Of a stretch of 64,000 bases of DNA, positions 1-8,266 are shown one piece after another. The DNA is taken from NCBI RefSeq assembly GCF_003610355.1, contig NZ_RAPY01000001.1, forward strand, positions 1,116,001 to 1,180,000. Reading direction: 5' to 3'. Numbering within the stretch: the first letter of the stretch is position 1; every line of letters begins with the position of its first letter. This DNA is from Sphingobacterium detergens. GTDB lineage: Bacteria; Bacteroidota; Bacteroidia; Sphingobacteriales; Sphingobacteriaceae. A program made the position numbers and the translations under genes. The notes below the pieces were generated by a model. That model was not told the origin of the DNA. It was given only the letters and a program-made list of their open reading frames with translations, and searched no databases.

Positions 1-74
1 AGGTCTAATTTCATCTCGCAAGCACCTTCCATCTATAGGAGCAACGACAGACGCTGTCTCTGTATATAAAAAAG

Positions 75-103
75 AAGACCTGAGGTTGGGAGCCCCAGGT
101 CTT
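75..103. terminator. Hairpin, possible minus-strand terminator
   Basis: AAGACCTG (75-82) pairs perfectly with CAGGTCTT (96-103) around a G/C-rich loop. On the minus strand the right arm is followed by CTTTTTTATA, which fits an intrinsic terminator for the exonuclease gene ending at 293, although it lies about 190 bases downstream. On the plus strand there is no U tract, so in that direction it would act only as a leader structure. Confidence 0.5.
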
Positions 104-128
104 AACTAACCAATTATTAACCTAAATT

Positions 129-218
129 ATGAAAAGTCTTTTTTTATTATTCTACACAAGGAATATTTCAACTATCAGACCAAAAAGAGTGTCGATTTTA
201 TATTTCACATTTTTTTAA
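129..218 (+). CDS. Short 29-codon ORF, leader peptide or gene remnant
   Basis: ATGAAAAGT opens a frame of 29 codons ending TAA at 216-218. The first residues, MKSLFLLFYTR, look like the start of a signal peptide, but the rest is basic and not recognisable. It follows the hairpin at 75-103 by 25 bases. It could be a leader peptide, the 5' stub of a deleted exported-protein gene, or chance. No homologue is recognised. Confidence 0.2.
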   Translation: MKSLFLLFYTRNISTIRPKRVSILYFTFF

Positions 219-292
219 CAAATTGCTGAGATTGATATGACGAATCTCCGCTTTCTGGGTCCCCTGACTATATTATCGAATAATAGATCAAC

Positions 293-1738
293 TTATTGGA
301 AGAGCTTGTCTGTGGCAATTTTGTCATAATCAGTGTCAGGTTCAGCAGCTATAAGCCCAGCCGGATTTTGAGTCAGAAAATGCACCTTATTGGGATAGCG
401 TTCAGCCATTTGCCTGACCAGCTCCATCATATAATGATTGCTTGGATAAACCTTTACCTGGGTTCTGATATCTGCTAAATCAGCATATTGACCATATAGA
501 TCAATATAGCCCATGCCATAAAACCGGCCATTTTCAATGACAATACAACTCTTTTCTTCTATACTCCGCCCCTTATCTATAAATACATAAGATGGTCTTT
601 GCTTTAACCATTCATCAATACAACGCTCCACACGTGTATTATGCAGTGCTTTGTCAGGAAAATCAGCTCGACTGACGGATTTAGCTGCCAAACTAGCAGT
701 GCCAAAATGACAAAACTGAGCGCTAATTTCCCCTTCTTTCATAAAGGACTGTAATAATTGAATGGCATCGTATTCCCGTTGAAATAACTGAATACAATCT
801 TGGATCCGATTCATTTTACCTATTGCCAAATGGAGATACCCATTTTGATCTTCATAGCAAAACAAACCAAATTTTGGTTCATACCGTTTGAGTGCCCGAT
901 TATATTTGGGCCAAAGTCGTTTAATCTCCGTACATTCCAGTAACAGGGACATCAGTTCTGTGCCACAAGACTCATAACTAATGTGATAGATCTCTTTTAA
1001 AAAATTTTGTCGCTGCGCCTGAATATTGTTACCTGTAAAGTGGGATAACACCCTTTTCTTGATATTGACCGCCTTCCCCACATAGATCACCTTCCCATTT
1101 CTATCGTGAAAATAATAAACACCGGCGGTATCGGGCAATTGCTCAAATTCCTTCCGATCTAAATGCGGTGGAAACCGCTGATCGATAGCCTTATGTTTGA
1201 TCATTTCCTGAAACACCTGCGTTGTATCGAGCGCACGAAGATAAGCGAAAAGAATCGCTGTTGCATCGGCATCACCACCTGCCCTGTGCCGATTTTCGAT
1301 GGGTATATCGAGGTAATCACACAAACGGCCCAAACTATAGGATAAAAGCCCCGGTTTGATCTTACGGGCATAGCGTACGGTACATAATTTAATGGAAGAC
1401 CAGTCTATTCCGGCCTCCTGAAGCTGAAAACGAATGAAGGAATAATCAAAATTAACATTGTGTGCAACAAAAACCCGATCTTTCAATAATGCATAAATTT
1501 CCGGTGCAACATCCTCAAATAATGGCGCATCCGCAACCATCTCATTGTCGATACCCGTAAGTGCAAAAATAGAATTCGGAATTTCAACACCAGGATTTAC
1601 CAAAGTCTCCCAACGATGCAGGACGCGATTACCGTCGTGTATAACGATTGCAATTTCAGTAATCCGGCTGGATTTTGCATTACCCCCTGTGGTTTCTATA
1701 TCCACAATGGCAAACTCTTGTTTTTTGCTCCGATTCAT
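293..1738 (-). CDS. DnaQ-type 3'-5' exonuclease fused to GIY-YIG endonuclease domain
   Basis: This 481-residue cytoplasmic protein joins a DEDDh exonuclease domain (about residues 8-175) to a GIY-YIG nuclease domain (about 200-285) of the UvrC/Cho kind, with an unassigned C-terminal part. Exonuclease motifs are visible: Exo I DIETTGG (D13, E15), Exo II around VAHNVNFDYSF, and Exo III HRAGGDADAT. The nuclease domain shows GVYYFHDRNGKVIYVGKA. The likely role is DNA repair or processing of damaged strands, as inferred for Cho-like proteins. The ATG at 1738 is chosen because AGGA lies six bases upstream and a TAnnTTTG element sits just before it. The frame stays open further upstream only to a TTG at 1849 that would span the promoter. 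ATG at 1744 is an alternative start. Confidence 0.88.
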   Translation of the reverse strand: MNRSKKQEFAIVDIETTGGNAKSSRITEIAIVIHDGNRVLHRWETLVNPGVEIPNSIFALTGIDNEMVADAPLFEDVAPEIYALLKDRVFVAHNVNFDYSFIRFQLQEAGIDWSSIKLCTVRYARKIKPGLLSYSLGRLCDYLDIPIENRHRAGGDADATAILFAYLRALDTTQVFQEMIKHKAIDQRFPPHLDRKEFEQLPDTAGVYYFHDRNGKVIYVGKAVNIKKRVLSHFTGNNIQAQRQNFLKEIYHISYESCGTELMSLLLECTEIKRLWPKYNRALKRYEPKFGLFCYEDQNGYLHLAIGKMNRIQDCIQLFQREYDAIQLLQSFMKEGEISAQFCHFGTASLAAKSVSRADFPDKALHNTRVERCIDEWLKQRPSYVFIDKGRSIEEKSCIVIENGRFYGMGYIDLYGQYADLADIRTQVKVYPSNHYMMELVRQMAERYPNKVHFLTQNPAGLIAAEPDTDYDKIATDKLFQ

Positions 1739-1752
1739 AGTCATTCCTAAAA

Positions 1753-1760
1753 CAAATATA
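1753..1760 (-). promoter_or_regulatory. TAnnTTTG -7 promoter element for exonuclease gene
   Basis: On the minus strand TATATTTG lies 14 bases before the ATG at 1738, with AGGA between them. It matches the Bacteroidota -7 consensus TAnnTTTG, but no clear -33 TTG is seen. It supports a short 5' leader and the downstream start codon. Confidence 0.45.
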
Positions 1761-1968
1761 CTAACATATTTAGTATATCTATATATTTTAGCATTTATTT
1801 GGCAAAAAGAGCAGACAGCCCTTAGACAACGTTGATTAATCCCGATCAACCTAACATCACTTAGTCAATTTTCAGCAATATTCGACAGGATAAACAATTC
1901 GAGGATAATGTTGACCAGATTTTGTTTATTTTGGATATACTTTTATATAACACATCAAATTATCATCA

Positions 1969-2250
1969 ATGGAAGTAGTACATAAAAACGACGAAAAACA
2001 TGGCAGTTTTGAGGTAGTAGATCAAGGAAAATCAGCTGCACAAATGACATATACCTGGGCTGGACCAACAAAGTTTATCATTGACCATACCGAAGTCAAC
2101 GAAAACTATACGGGCAAGGGATTAGGCAAACAACTATTGATGGCTGCCGTAGCCTTTGCCCGAAAAGAACATCTCAAAATCCTCCCCCTGTGTCCCTTTG
2201 CAAAGTCTGTCTTTGACAAAGAAGCGGAGTTGGCTGATGTACTTTTTTAA
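1969..2250 (+). CDS. Small GNAT-fold N-acetyltransferase (YjdJ/NATD1-like)
   Basis: This 93-residue protein matches the short stand-alone GNAT proteins of the YjdJ/NATD1 group. The acetyl-CoA pyrophosphate loop is visible as YTGKGLGKQL (about residues 47-56), followed by the amphipathic helix LMAAVAFARKEHLKI and a PLCPFAKSVFDK segment typical of this group. The substrate is unknown. The gene stands alone and is convergent with the hut operon. No signal peptide is present and the protein is presumably cytosolic. Length is normal for the subgroup. Confidence 0.85.
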   Translation: MEVVHKNDEKHGSFEVVDQGKSAAQMTYTWAGPTKFIIDHTEVNENYTGKGLGKQLLMAAVAFARKEHLKILPLCPFAKSVFDKEAELADVLF

Positions 2251-2264
2251 TGCAACGAGAAAGC

Positions 2265-2311
2265 ATAAAAGCAGGTTAGATCTTTCTATGAAAGATCTAA
2301 CCTGCTTTTAT
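2265..2311. terminator. Bidirectional terminator between GNAT gene and hutG
   Basis: A perfect 22-bp stem (2265-2286 with 2290-2311) closes on the three-base loop TAT. Both ends are A/T runs, so it can end transcription from the GNAT gene and from hutG, which converge here. Confidence 0.85.
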
Positions 2312-2358
2312 CATTTATACAAGTCTTATTTCACCAAGACCTATCCAAATACGATCGA

Positions 2359-3348
2359 TTAAAACCTATTTAGAAATTTAAAGATAAGATCTGCCGCCAG
2401 TTTTGCTGTACGGGCATCGATATCAAAATATGGGTTTAACTCTGCGATATCCATGGATTTCAAATTAGGCAGCGCCATAATAGCGCTGTACAAATCGAAA
2501 AATAGATCATCCGGAACAATGCCATTAAAGGCTAGTGCACTTACACCAGGTGCATAAGGAGCCGCGAAAGCATCCAGGTCGACAGTTAAGTATATATAAT
2601 CAACCTGACTGGCAAATACTTCAATTTGCTCCTTAATAGCATTAAGCTTACCTGGAACCAGATCTCTTCGTTCGATAATCTGCGTATGCTTGGACTTTGC
2701 ATAGTTGATAAGACCACTTGTATTGCTGATCTCCTGTATACCAATTGCCATATAATGAAACGATTGGCCCATACCTTCACGGTCCGCTTCAATCTGGTAA
2801 AATCCTGTTCCTGAATTCCCCTGCCCTCCAGCAAGCGCACGCATATCCAAATGAGCATCCAGGTTGATAATACCGACCTTATGTCCACCATCAGCCACAA
2901 AATCTTTTATTCCGAGATAATGCCCATAAGTCACCTCGTGTCCACCGCCCAATACAATAGGAAATCCACCTGCTTTAAGAATTGAAGACACAGCATAACC
3001 TAGCGCCAATTGAGCAGATTCTAAATCGCTATCTTTAAGCAAAATATCACCAGCATCTTTAAGTTTTAGTTCAGATGAAAAATGAACCGGCAGATTAGCA
3101 AGTACGTTTCGTATAGCACCAGGTCCATCCTTCGCACCCACCCGTCCCTGGTTGCGGGCGACACCTTCGTCACTGCAAAACCCCAGGAACACCGCTGACT
3201 GATTCAAATTGGGACCGACCAACAGGTCTGTGCATTCCATCAATTGATGCCAGCGCATCCAATCCCTTTGTTCGCCGTCGATTCGCCCTTTCCAGACGGC
3301 CTGGTCTCCCCTGGTATATAAGTCCCGCTGGTTATGTAAAAGATTCAT
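2359..3348 (-). CDS. hutG: Formimidoylglutamase HutG
   Basis: This 329-residue arginase-fold enzyme carries out the last step of histidine degradation, hydrolysing N-formimidoyl-L-glutamate to glutamate and formamide. The binuclear manganese ligands are all visible: GGGHE (H137), NLDAHLD (D164, H166, D168) and TVDLDAF (D257, D259). It is the last gene of the hut operon. Its ATG overlaps the hutU stop in an ATGA, which suggests translational coupling. Agmatinase or arginase are alternatives by fold alone, but the operon context decides for HutG. Confidence 0.93.
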   Translation of the reverse strand: MNLLHNQRDLYTRGDQAVWKGRIDGEQRDWMRWHQLMECTDLLVGPNLNQSAVFLGFCSDEGVARNQGRVGAKDGPGAIRNVLANLPVHFSSELKLKDAGDILLKDSDLESAQLALGYAVSSILKAGGFPIVLGGGHEVTYGHYLGIKDFVADGGHKVGIINLDAHLDMRALAGGQGNSGTGFYQIEADREGMGQSFHYMAIGIQEISNTSGLINYAKSKHTQIIERRDLVPGKLNAIKEQIEVFASQVDYIYLTVDLDAFAAPYAPGVSALAFNGIVPDDLFFDLYSAIMALPNLKSMDIAELNPYFDIDARTAKLAADLIFKFLNRF

Positions 3349-5366
3349 TCGTTGTCATTAAACAATTCATCAATAATATGGTCGTCCACCATTTGTGCGC
3401 GGGTAACCTGTAGCGTCGGATTACTTGCCATTGCACTATCCAAGGCTTGATTTGCCTCTTTATTACGTGCCCAGGCACGCCTAGCGATACCATTATTCAC
3501 ATCAAAGTACAACATTTTCTCCAGTTTACCGTCTGCGGATGCCGAACCATCAAGCAACATTCCGAAACCACCATTGATTACTTCGCCCCAGCCAACACCG
3601 CCACCATTGTGAATGGAAACCCAGGTCGCACCTCGAAAACTATCACCTATCACATTATGTATCGCCATATCCGCGGTAAACTGACTTCCGTCATAGATAT
3701 TGCTCGTCTCCCGATAAGGGGAATCCGTTCCACTGACATCGTGATGATCACGTCCCAATACGACTGGACCAGCAAGTTCTCCATTTCGAACGGCTTCATT
3801 AAATGCTTTGGCTATCGCGATACGGCCATTAGAATCTGCATACAGGATACGGGCTTGTGAGCCTACAACCAACTTATTCTTTCCGGCCTCCTTGATCCAT
3901 TGGATGTTATCCAACATCTGCTGTTGGATCTCCTTTGGCGCTATTGCCTGAAGCGATGTCAGTACATCCATTGCAAGCAGATCTGTCTTTTCCAGATCTG
4001 CGGCCTCGCCGGAGGTACATACCCAACGAAACGGACCAAAACCATAGTCAAAGCACATGGGCCCTAAAATATCCTGAACATAAGATGGATATATAAATTT
4101 ATCTCCCTCCGAGTCCAATATTGCCGCCCCAGCACGACTACTTTCTAACAGAAATGCATTGCCATAGTCGAAGAAATATGTACCCTTGGCAACATGATTA
4201 TTAATGGCATCTACATGACGAACTAAAGTTGCCTGAACAAGCTGCTTAAATCTATCCGGATCGGTGGCCATCAACACATTGGACTCGTCAAACGATAAGC
4301 CCATTGGATAATAACCTCCAGACCAGGGATTATGAAGCGATGTCTGGTCAGATCCAACAGTCACATAAATATGCTCGCGGTCAAAGGCTTCCCAGACCTC
4401 CACAATATTACCAATATAAGCAAAGGATATCGTCTGCTTTTTATCCATCGCTACGCGAACCTGCTCCACCAATTGGGCAATATCTTCCACCAATACATCT
4501 ACCCAACCCTGCTCATGTCTTTTTTTCGCGGCTGTAGGATTGACCTCAGCACAGACAGTAATGCAGCCAGCAATATTGCCTGCTTTCGGCTGTGCACCAC
4601 TCATCCCCCCGAGGCCGGAGGTCAAAAACACTTTTCCTTGGATAGACTCTCCAACTGGAAGCTGCCGACGGAAGGCATTCATGACCGTAATTGTTGTTCC
4701 GTGCACAATACCTTGTGGGCCAATGTACATATAGGAACCTGCAGTCATCTGCCCATATTGGGTGACACCAAGCGCATTGTACCGCTCCCAATCATCGGGT
4801 TTCGAATAATTCGGAATCATCATACCATTGCTGACAACAACCCGGGGAGCATGCTCCGAAGATGGAAATAAACCCATTGGATGCCCACTGTACATATGGA
4901 GCGTCTGTTCATCCGTCATCTGCGAAAGATAATGCATCGTCAGGCGGTATTGTGCCCAATTTTGAAATACGGCACCATTACCGCCATAAGTAATCAGCTC
5001 ATGGGGATGTTGGGCAACAGCAGGATCCAAGTTATTCTGAATCATCAGCATAATGGCAGCTGCTTGTTTACTCTTTGCCGGGTAGGCTGCTATCGGACGT
5101 GCATACATTTCATAACTTGGCCTAAAGCGATACATATAGATCCTTCCGTACGCTTTTAATTCGGCCAGAAACTCCGGTGCCAATTCCGCATGCCATGATT
5201 TTGGAAAGTAACGCAGGGCATTTCTGAGCGCAAGCTTTTCCTCTTTTTTAGAAAGAATATCTTTGCGTCGTGGTGCATGACTTACAGTCAGATCACGCGC
5301 TATCTTCGGGGGTAGCTGCGAAGGGATACCTTCTGCGACTACACGACTAAATACATTGTCCATCAT
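3345..5366 (-). CDS. hutU: Urocanate hydratase HutU
   Basis: This 673-residue urocanase converts urocanate to 4-imidazolone-5-propionate with tightly bound NAD. The glycine-rich NAD segment GLGGMSGAQP is at residues 251-260, the conserved cysteine lies in FRWVCTSGE (C450), and GRDHHDVSGTDSP followed by HNGGGVGWGE forms the C-terminal active-site part. It is about 110 residues longer than the roughly 560-residue proteobacterial enzymes and resembles the long form of Bacteroidota and eukaryotes, so the length is not a fusion. Its start overlaps the hutI stop (ATGA) and its stop overlaps the hutG start. Confidence 0.95.
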   Translation of the reverse strand: MMDNVFSRVVAEGIPSQLPPKIARDLTVSHAPRRKDILSKKEEKLALRNALRYFPKSWHAELAPEFLAELKAYGRIYMYRFRPSYEMYARPIAAYPAKSKQAAAIMLMIQNNLDPAVAQHPHELITYGGNGAVFQNWAQYRLTMHYLSQMTDEQTLHMYSGHPMGLFPSSEHAPRVVVSNGMMIPNYSKPDDWERYNALGVTQYGQMTAGSYMYIGPQGIVHGTTITVMNAFRRQLPVGESIQGKVFLTSGLGGMSGAQPKAGNIAGCITVCAEVNPTAAKKRHEQGWVDVLVEDIAQLVEQVRVAMDKKQTISFAYIGNIVEVWEAFDREHIYVTVGSDQTSLHNPWSGGYYPMGLSFDESNVLMATDPDRFKQLVQATLVRHVDAINNHVAKGTYFFDYGNAFLLESSRAGAAILDSEGDKFIYPSYVQDILGPMCFDYGFGPFRWVCTSGEAADLEKTDLLAMDVLTSLQAIAPKEIQQQMLDNIQWIKEAGKNKLVVGSQARILYADSNGRIAIAKAFNEAVRNGELAGPVVLGRDHHDVSGTDSPYRETSNIYDGSQFTADMAIHNVIGDSFRGATWVSIHNGGGVGWGEVINGGFGMLLDGSASADGKLEKMLYFDVNNGIARRAWARNKEANQALDSAMASNPTLQVTRAQMVDDHIIDELFNDNE

Positions 5367-6616
5367 CGTTCAATTGAAAACACTTCCTTACCATTTTTCC
5401 AGACAGCCGAAGGCTGCATACTTCCTTGATAATAAGTGATATTTTGATAATTATCGGTCTGAAATAAACTAAAATCCGCTCGCATTCCATTAACCAGCTT
5501 GCCGCGATCATGCAGATTCAAGGCATGTGCTGCCCGGAAGGTCAATGCTGACAAAACCTCCGCGTTGCTGAGCTTTTCCATTGTTGCCAATATACAGGCA
5601 CTGGTCAGCAATTGGCCAATCGGTGCGGAACCTGGATTCCAGTCACTTGCGATTGCTAAACTTGCACCAGCGTCCAACAGTTTGCGTGCCGGTGTGAAAG
5701 CACAACCGATACCAATAGATGCCGCAGGCAATGCCACCGCAACGGTATCTGAATGTGCCAAAAGCTCAATTTCGATTGCAGTAGATGCTTCAAGGTGATC
5801 AGCGGATCGTGCTCCTAATTCCACTGCAACTTGACTTCCGGAGGTGCTGAACTGATCTGCATGAACCGTCAAATCGAAGCCCATTTCTTTGGCCCGTTGC
5901 AAGTACGGTCTGATCGTTTCGGCGTCAAATGCTGTTTTTTCAATAAAAGCATCCACCCGATTGGCCAACTGCTGTGCTTTCAATTCTGGGAAGAGAGCTG
6001 CCTCCATCAAATCAAGGTAATCTTTCGCCGATCCCTTATAGTCCCGAGGCAGCATATGTGCCGCTAGACAAGTCGGTATTAGATCCGCAGCAGTTTGGCT
6101 ATTTGCCCTCTTAATAGCGCGCAAAATCTTAAGTTCTTCTTCAACCTGAAGACCATAACCACTTTTAACTTCGATAGTTGTAATACCCTGGCGCAATAAA
6201 AAATCGGAGCGATCGATAGTCAGTTGTACCAGTTCATCTTCGGCACTGGCTCTTGTCTGGGATACCGTACTCCAAATTCCCCCACCGGATTCCGCAATTT
6301 CCAGATAGGAAGAGCCTGCGTTACGAAGCGCAAAATCATTTGCCCGCTGCCCTGCATAACTAATGTGGGTATGGCAATCCACGAAGCCTGGTAAAGCGAC
6401 CTGATCACCTTCAAGATGGATGATGGTAGCTCTTTCCCGCCATTGTTGACATAAAAGGTCAAAATCACCTATCTCTTGAATGATTTCTCCTTCAATCAAA
6501 ATGCCAGCATGATCAATGATCTGTAATTCGTTATCCTTTATAGCACCTTTCAATGAAATATGATCCATTGTCAATAATTGCCTGAAAGGACCTATAAGTT
6601 TTAAATCTTTTTCCAT
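5363..6616 (-). CDS. hutI: Imidazolonepropionase HutI
   Basis: This 417-residue amidohydrolase opens the ring of 4-imidazolone-5-propionate to give N-formimidoyl-glutamate. Metal-binding residues are visible in CHTHISYAGQR (H82, H84), VHADQFS (H252) and SDWNPGS (D325), in the order expected for the family. The length matches known HutI proteins. It starts 11 bases after the hutH stop and its TGA overlaps the hutU ATG, so the four enzymes are almost certainly one transcript. Confidence 0.95.
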   Translation of the reverse strand: MEKDLKLIGPFRQLLTMDHISLKGAIKDNELQIIDHAGILIEGEIIQEIGDFDLLCQQWRERATIIHLEGDQVALPGFVDCHTHISYAGQRANDFALRNAGSSYLEIAESGGGIWSTVSQTRASAEDELVQLTIDRSDFLLRQGITTIEVKSGYGLQVEEELKILRAIKRANSQTAADLIPTCLAAHMLPRDYKGSAKDYLDLMEAALFPELKAQQLANRVDAFIEKTAFDAETIRPYLQRAKEMGFDLTVHADQFSTSGSQVAVELGARSADHLEASTAIEIELLAHSDTVAVALPAASIGIGCAFTPARKLLDAGASLAIASDWNPGSAPIGQLLTSACILATMEKLSNAEVLSALTFRAAHALNLHDRGKLVNGMRADFSLFQTDNYQNITYYQGSMQPSAVWKNGKEVFSIER

Positions 6617-6627
6617 GATATGCCAAT

Positions 6628-8190
6628 CTAAAATATATCAAAACGTTCTACCAACGCGGTCTCAACATCTTGCTGCGGATTAGTCTGCTGACGTAGGGTA
6701 ATCAGTTCGCCCGATTTGACCAATTCCAATGCATTCGTTAACAAAGCTTCCATTGGCTGATCGGATTCAATATGTGGAATAAACTGCCGTATGCGTTCAT
6801 GAACCGCTTCCAATGCCGGAGTAGACCGCAGCGGGTGATGATAATCCTTCGCCTGTGCTGCGCATAACAATTCAATACTTAGTATTTTATCCACATTGTC
6901 GATCACCTGTAGTAACTTTCTACCAGAAATGGACCCCATACTCACATGATCTTCTTGTCCCAGTGATGTTGGGATACTATCCGCACTTGCAGGAAAACAC
7001 AAACCCTTATTCTCACTGGCAATAGCAGCTGTACTATATTGAAGAATCATAAAACCAGAATTAAGTCCTGTCGATTTCATCAACAACTTAGGCACCCCAT
7101 TGGTTTGCCCCTCCAGGGATAAATACACCCTCCGATCTGATATATTACCTATTTCCGATACGGCAAGTGTAGCGTAATCCAAAGGTAAGGCAATAGACTG
7201 TCCATGGAAACTACCGCCACTGATCGTTAATTCGTCGTTTATAATAACAGGATTATCTGTTACCGAGTTGATTTCAACCTCGATTGTATCCTTTAAGTGA
7301 AGCCATGCATTACGTGAAGCGCCATGTACCTGTGGGATACAACGTAAAGAATACGGATCCTGAACGCGCGAACAATCTTTATGACTTTCTAAAATAGCTG
7401 ACCCATAAAGTAAGGAATGGATATTTGAAGCAACATAGCGATTGCCAGCGTGTGGACGCAGTTGATGTAATTCGGAAAAGAAAGGTTTAATGGATCCATT
7501 CAGTCCCTCAATCATCAATGCGGCAATAATATCTGCATTTTGAAGTACTCTGTTGAACTCGCTAACAGCTTTCACACCATGAGCAGCCATAAATTGTGTC
7601 CCATTGATCAAGGCCAATCCCTCCTTAGCACCTAATTGAACAGGCTTAAGACCATGTTGCGCTAGAATATCTGCCGTTGTATAAATCTCACCCTTGACAT
7701 TCACTTTGCCAAGCCCAATCAGGGGCAGGAAAAGATGGGACAAGGGTGCCAGGTCCCCCGACGCACCAACTGAACCTTGTTTGGGTACAACAGGAATAAC
7801 ATCCTGCTCGATATGCCATATTATACGTTCCAATGTACTGTACTGAACACCCGAGAAGCCCTTGGCCAATGCATGAACTTTCAATATAAGCATCACTTTG
7901 GCCAAATCATTTGCGATGGGCTCGCCCATCCCTACAGCATGGCTCTTTAGGATATTCTCCTGCAGCACCTGCGTCTGATCCGCATCAATCAGTGTTGTAC
8001 AAAGCGGACCAAAGCCGGTATTGATACCATAAACCACCTGCCCACGTTCGACAATCTGGCGTACATAGGCTGCACTCTGATCGATAGCTGCCTTCACTTC
8101 TGCTGAGATCTCCCCTTTAACCTCCCCTTTTGCTATTGCCAAGGCAATGGAACTGGTTAAATGTCCACTACCGTATAAAAATTTTTCCAT
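6628..8190 (-). CDS. hutH: Histidine ammonia-lyase HutH
   Basis: This 520-residue enzyme starts the pathway by removing ammonia from histidine to give urocanate. The Ala-Ser-Gly triad that cyclises to the MIO electrophile is at residues 143-145 in GSVGASGDLAPLSH, and the active-site tyrosine lies in YGINTGFG. The length is typical of HutH. It is the promoter-proximal gene of hutHIUG, divergent from a LysR regulator 76 bases away. Tyrosine or phenylalanine ammonia-lyases share the motif, but the neighbours make the histidine substrate clear. Confidence 0.95.
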   Translation of the reverse strand: MEKFLYGSGHLTSSIALAIAKGEVKGEISAEVKAAIDQSAAYVRQIVERGQVVYGINTGFGPLCTTLIDADQTQVLQENILKSHAVGMGEPIANDLAKVMLILKVHALAKGFSGVQYSTLERIIWHIEQDVIPVVPKQGSVGASGDLAPLSHLFLPLIGLGKVNVKGEIYTTADILAQHGLKPVQLGAKEGLALINGTQFMAAHGVKAVSEFNRVLQNADIIAALMIEGLNGSIKPFFSELHQLRPHAGNRYVASNIHSLLYGSAILESHKDCSRVQDPYSLRCIPQVHGASRNAWLHLKDTIEVEINSVTDNPVIINDELTISGGSFHGQSIALPLDYATLAVSEIGNISDRRVYLSLEGQTNGVPKLLMKSTGLNSGFMILQYSTAAIASENKGLCFPASADSIPTSLGQEDHVSMGSISGRKLLQVIDNVDKILSIELLCAAQAKDYHHPLRSTPALEAVHERIRQFIPHIESDQPMEALLTNALELVKSGELITLRQQTNPQQDVETALVERFDIF

Positions 8191-8248
8191 TGTTATAAAG
8201 CTTTTATCAAATTTAGCCGCTATATTTAATAATTAGAAATACCATTTT

Positions 8249-8263
8249 TATCATCAACTGATA
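8249..8263. promoter_or_regulatory. Inverted repeat, likely LysR operator of the hut locus
   Basis: TATCA (8249-8253) and TGATA (8259-8263) flank a five-base spacer, giving the T-N11-A dyad typical of LysR-type sites. It lies in the 76-base gap between hutH and the divergent regulator and ends three bases before the regulator ATG, which suits autorepression plus hut control. Assignment to this regulator is inference. Confidence 0.45.
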
Positions 8264-8266
8264 ACC

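Larger units (their letters stand above)
1..292. other. Gene-free left edge with leader-like hairpin
   Basis: No convincing full-length gene is seen here. The stretch contains a hairpin (75-103), an A/T-rich unstructured segment and a 29-codon reading frame (129-218), then AT-rich sequence up to the end of the minus-strand exonuclease gene at 293. The order hairpin, AAC-rich spacer, ATGAAAA resembles the leader of an outer membrane SusC-type gene whose body is missing. That reading is inference. Confidence 0.5.

Noticed and set aside
1739..1849. Longer exonuclease start at a TTG
   Set aside because: The extension covers an AT-rich promoter-like stretch and has no protein similarity; the ATG with AGGA is better.
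4304..4871. Plus-strand frames inside hutU
   Set aside because: They are antisense to an undoubted enzyme gene and show no protein-like features.
3345..5366. HutU at 673 residues could be a fusion or misassembled gene
   Set aside because: The long form with GRDHHDVSGTDSP-type motifs is normal for Bacteroidota and eukaryotic-like urocanases, and all active-site blocks are in order.
3345..5366. Overlaps of hut genes as frameshifts
   Set aside because: Both overlaps are clean ATGA stop-start junctions between full-length proteins.
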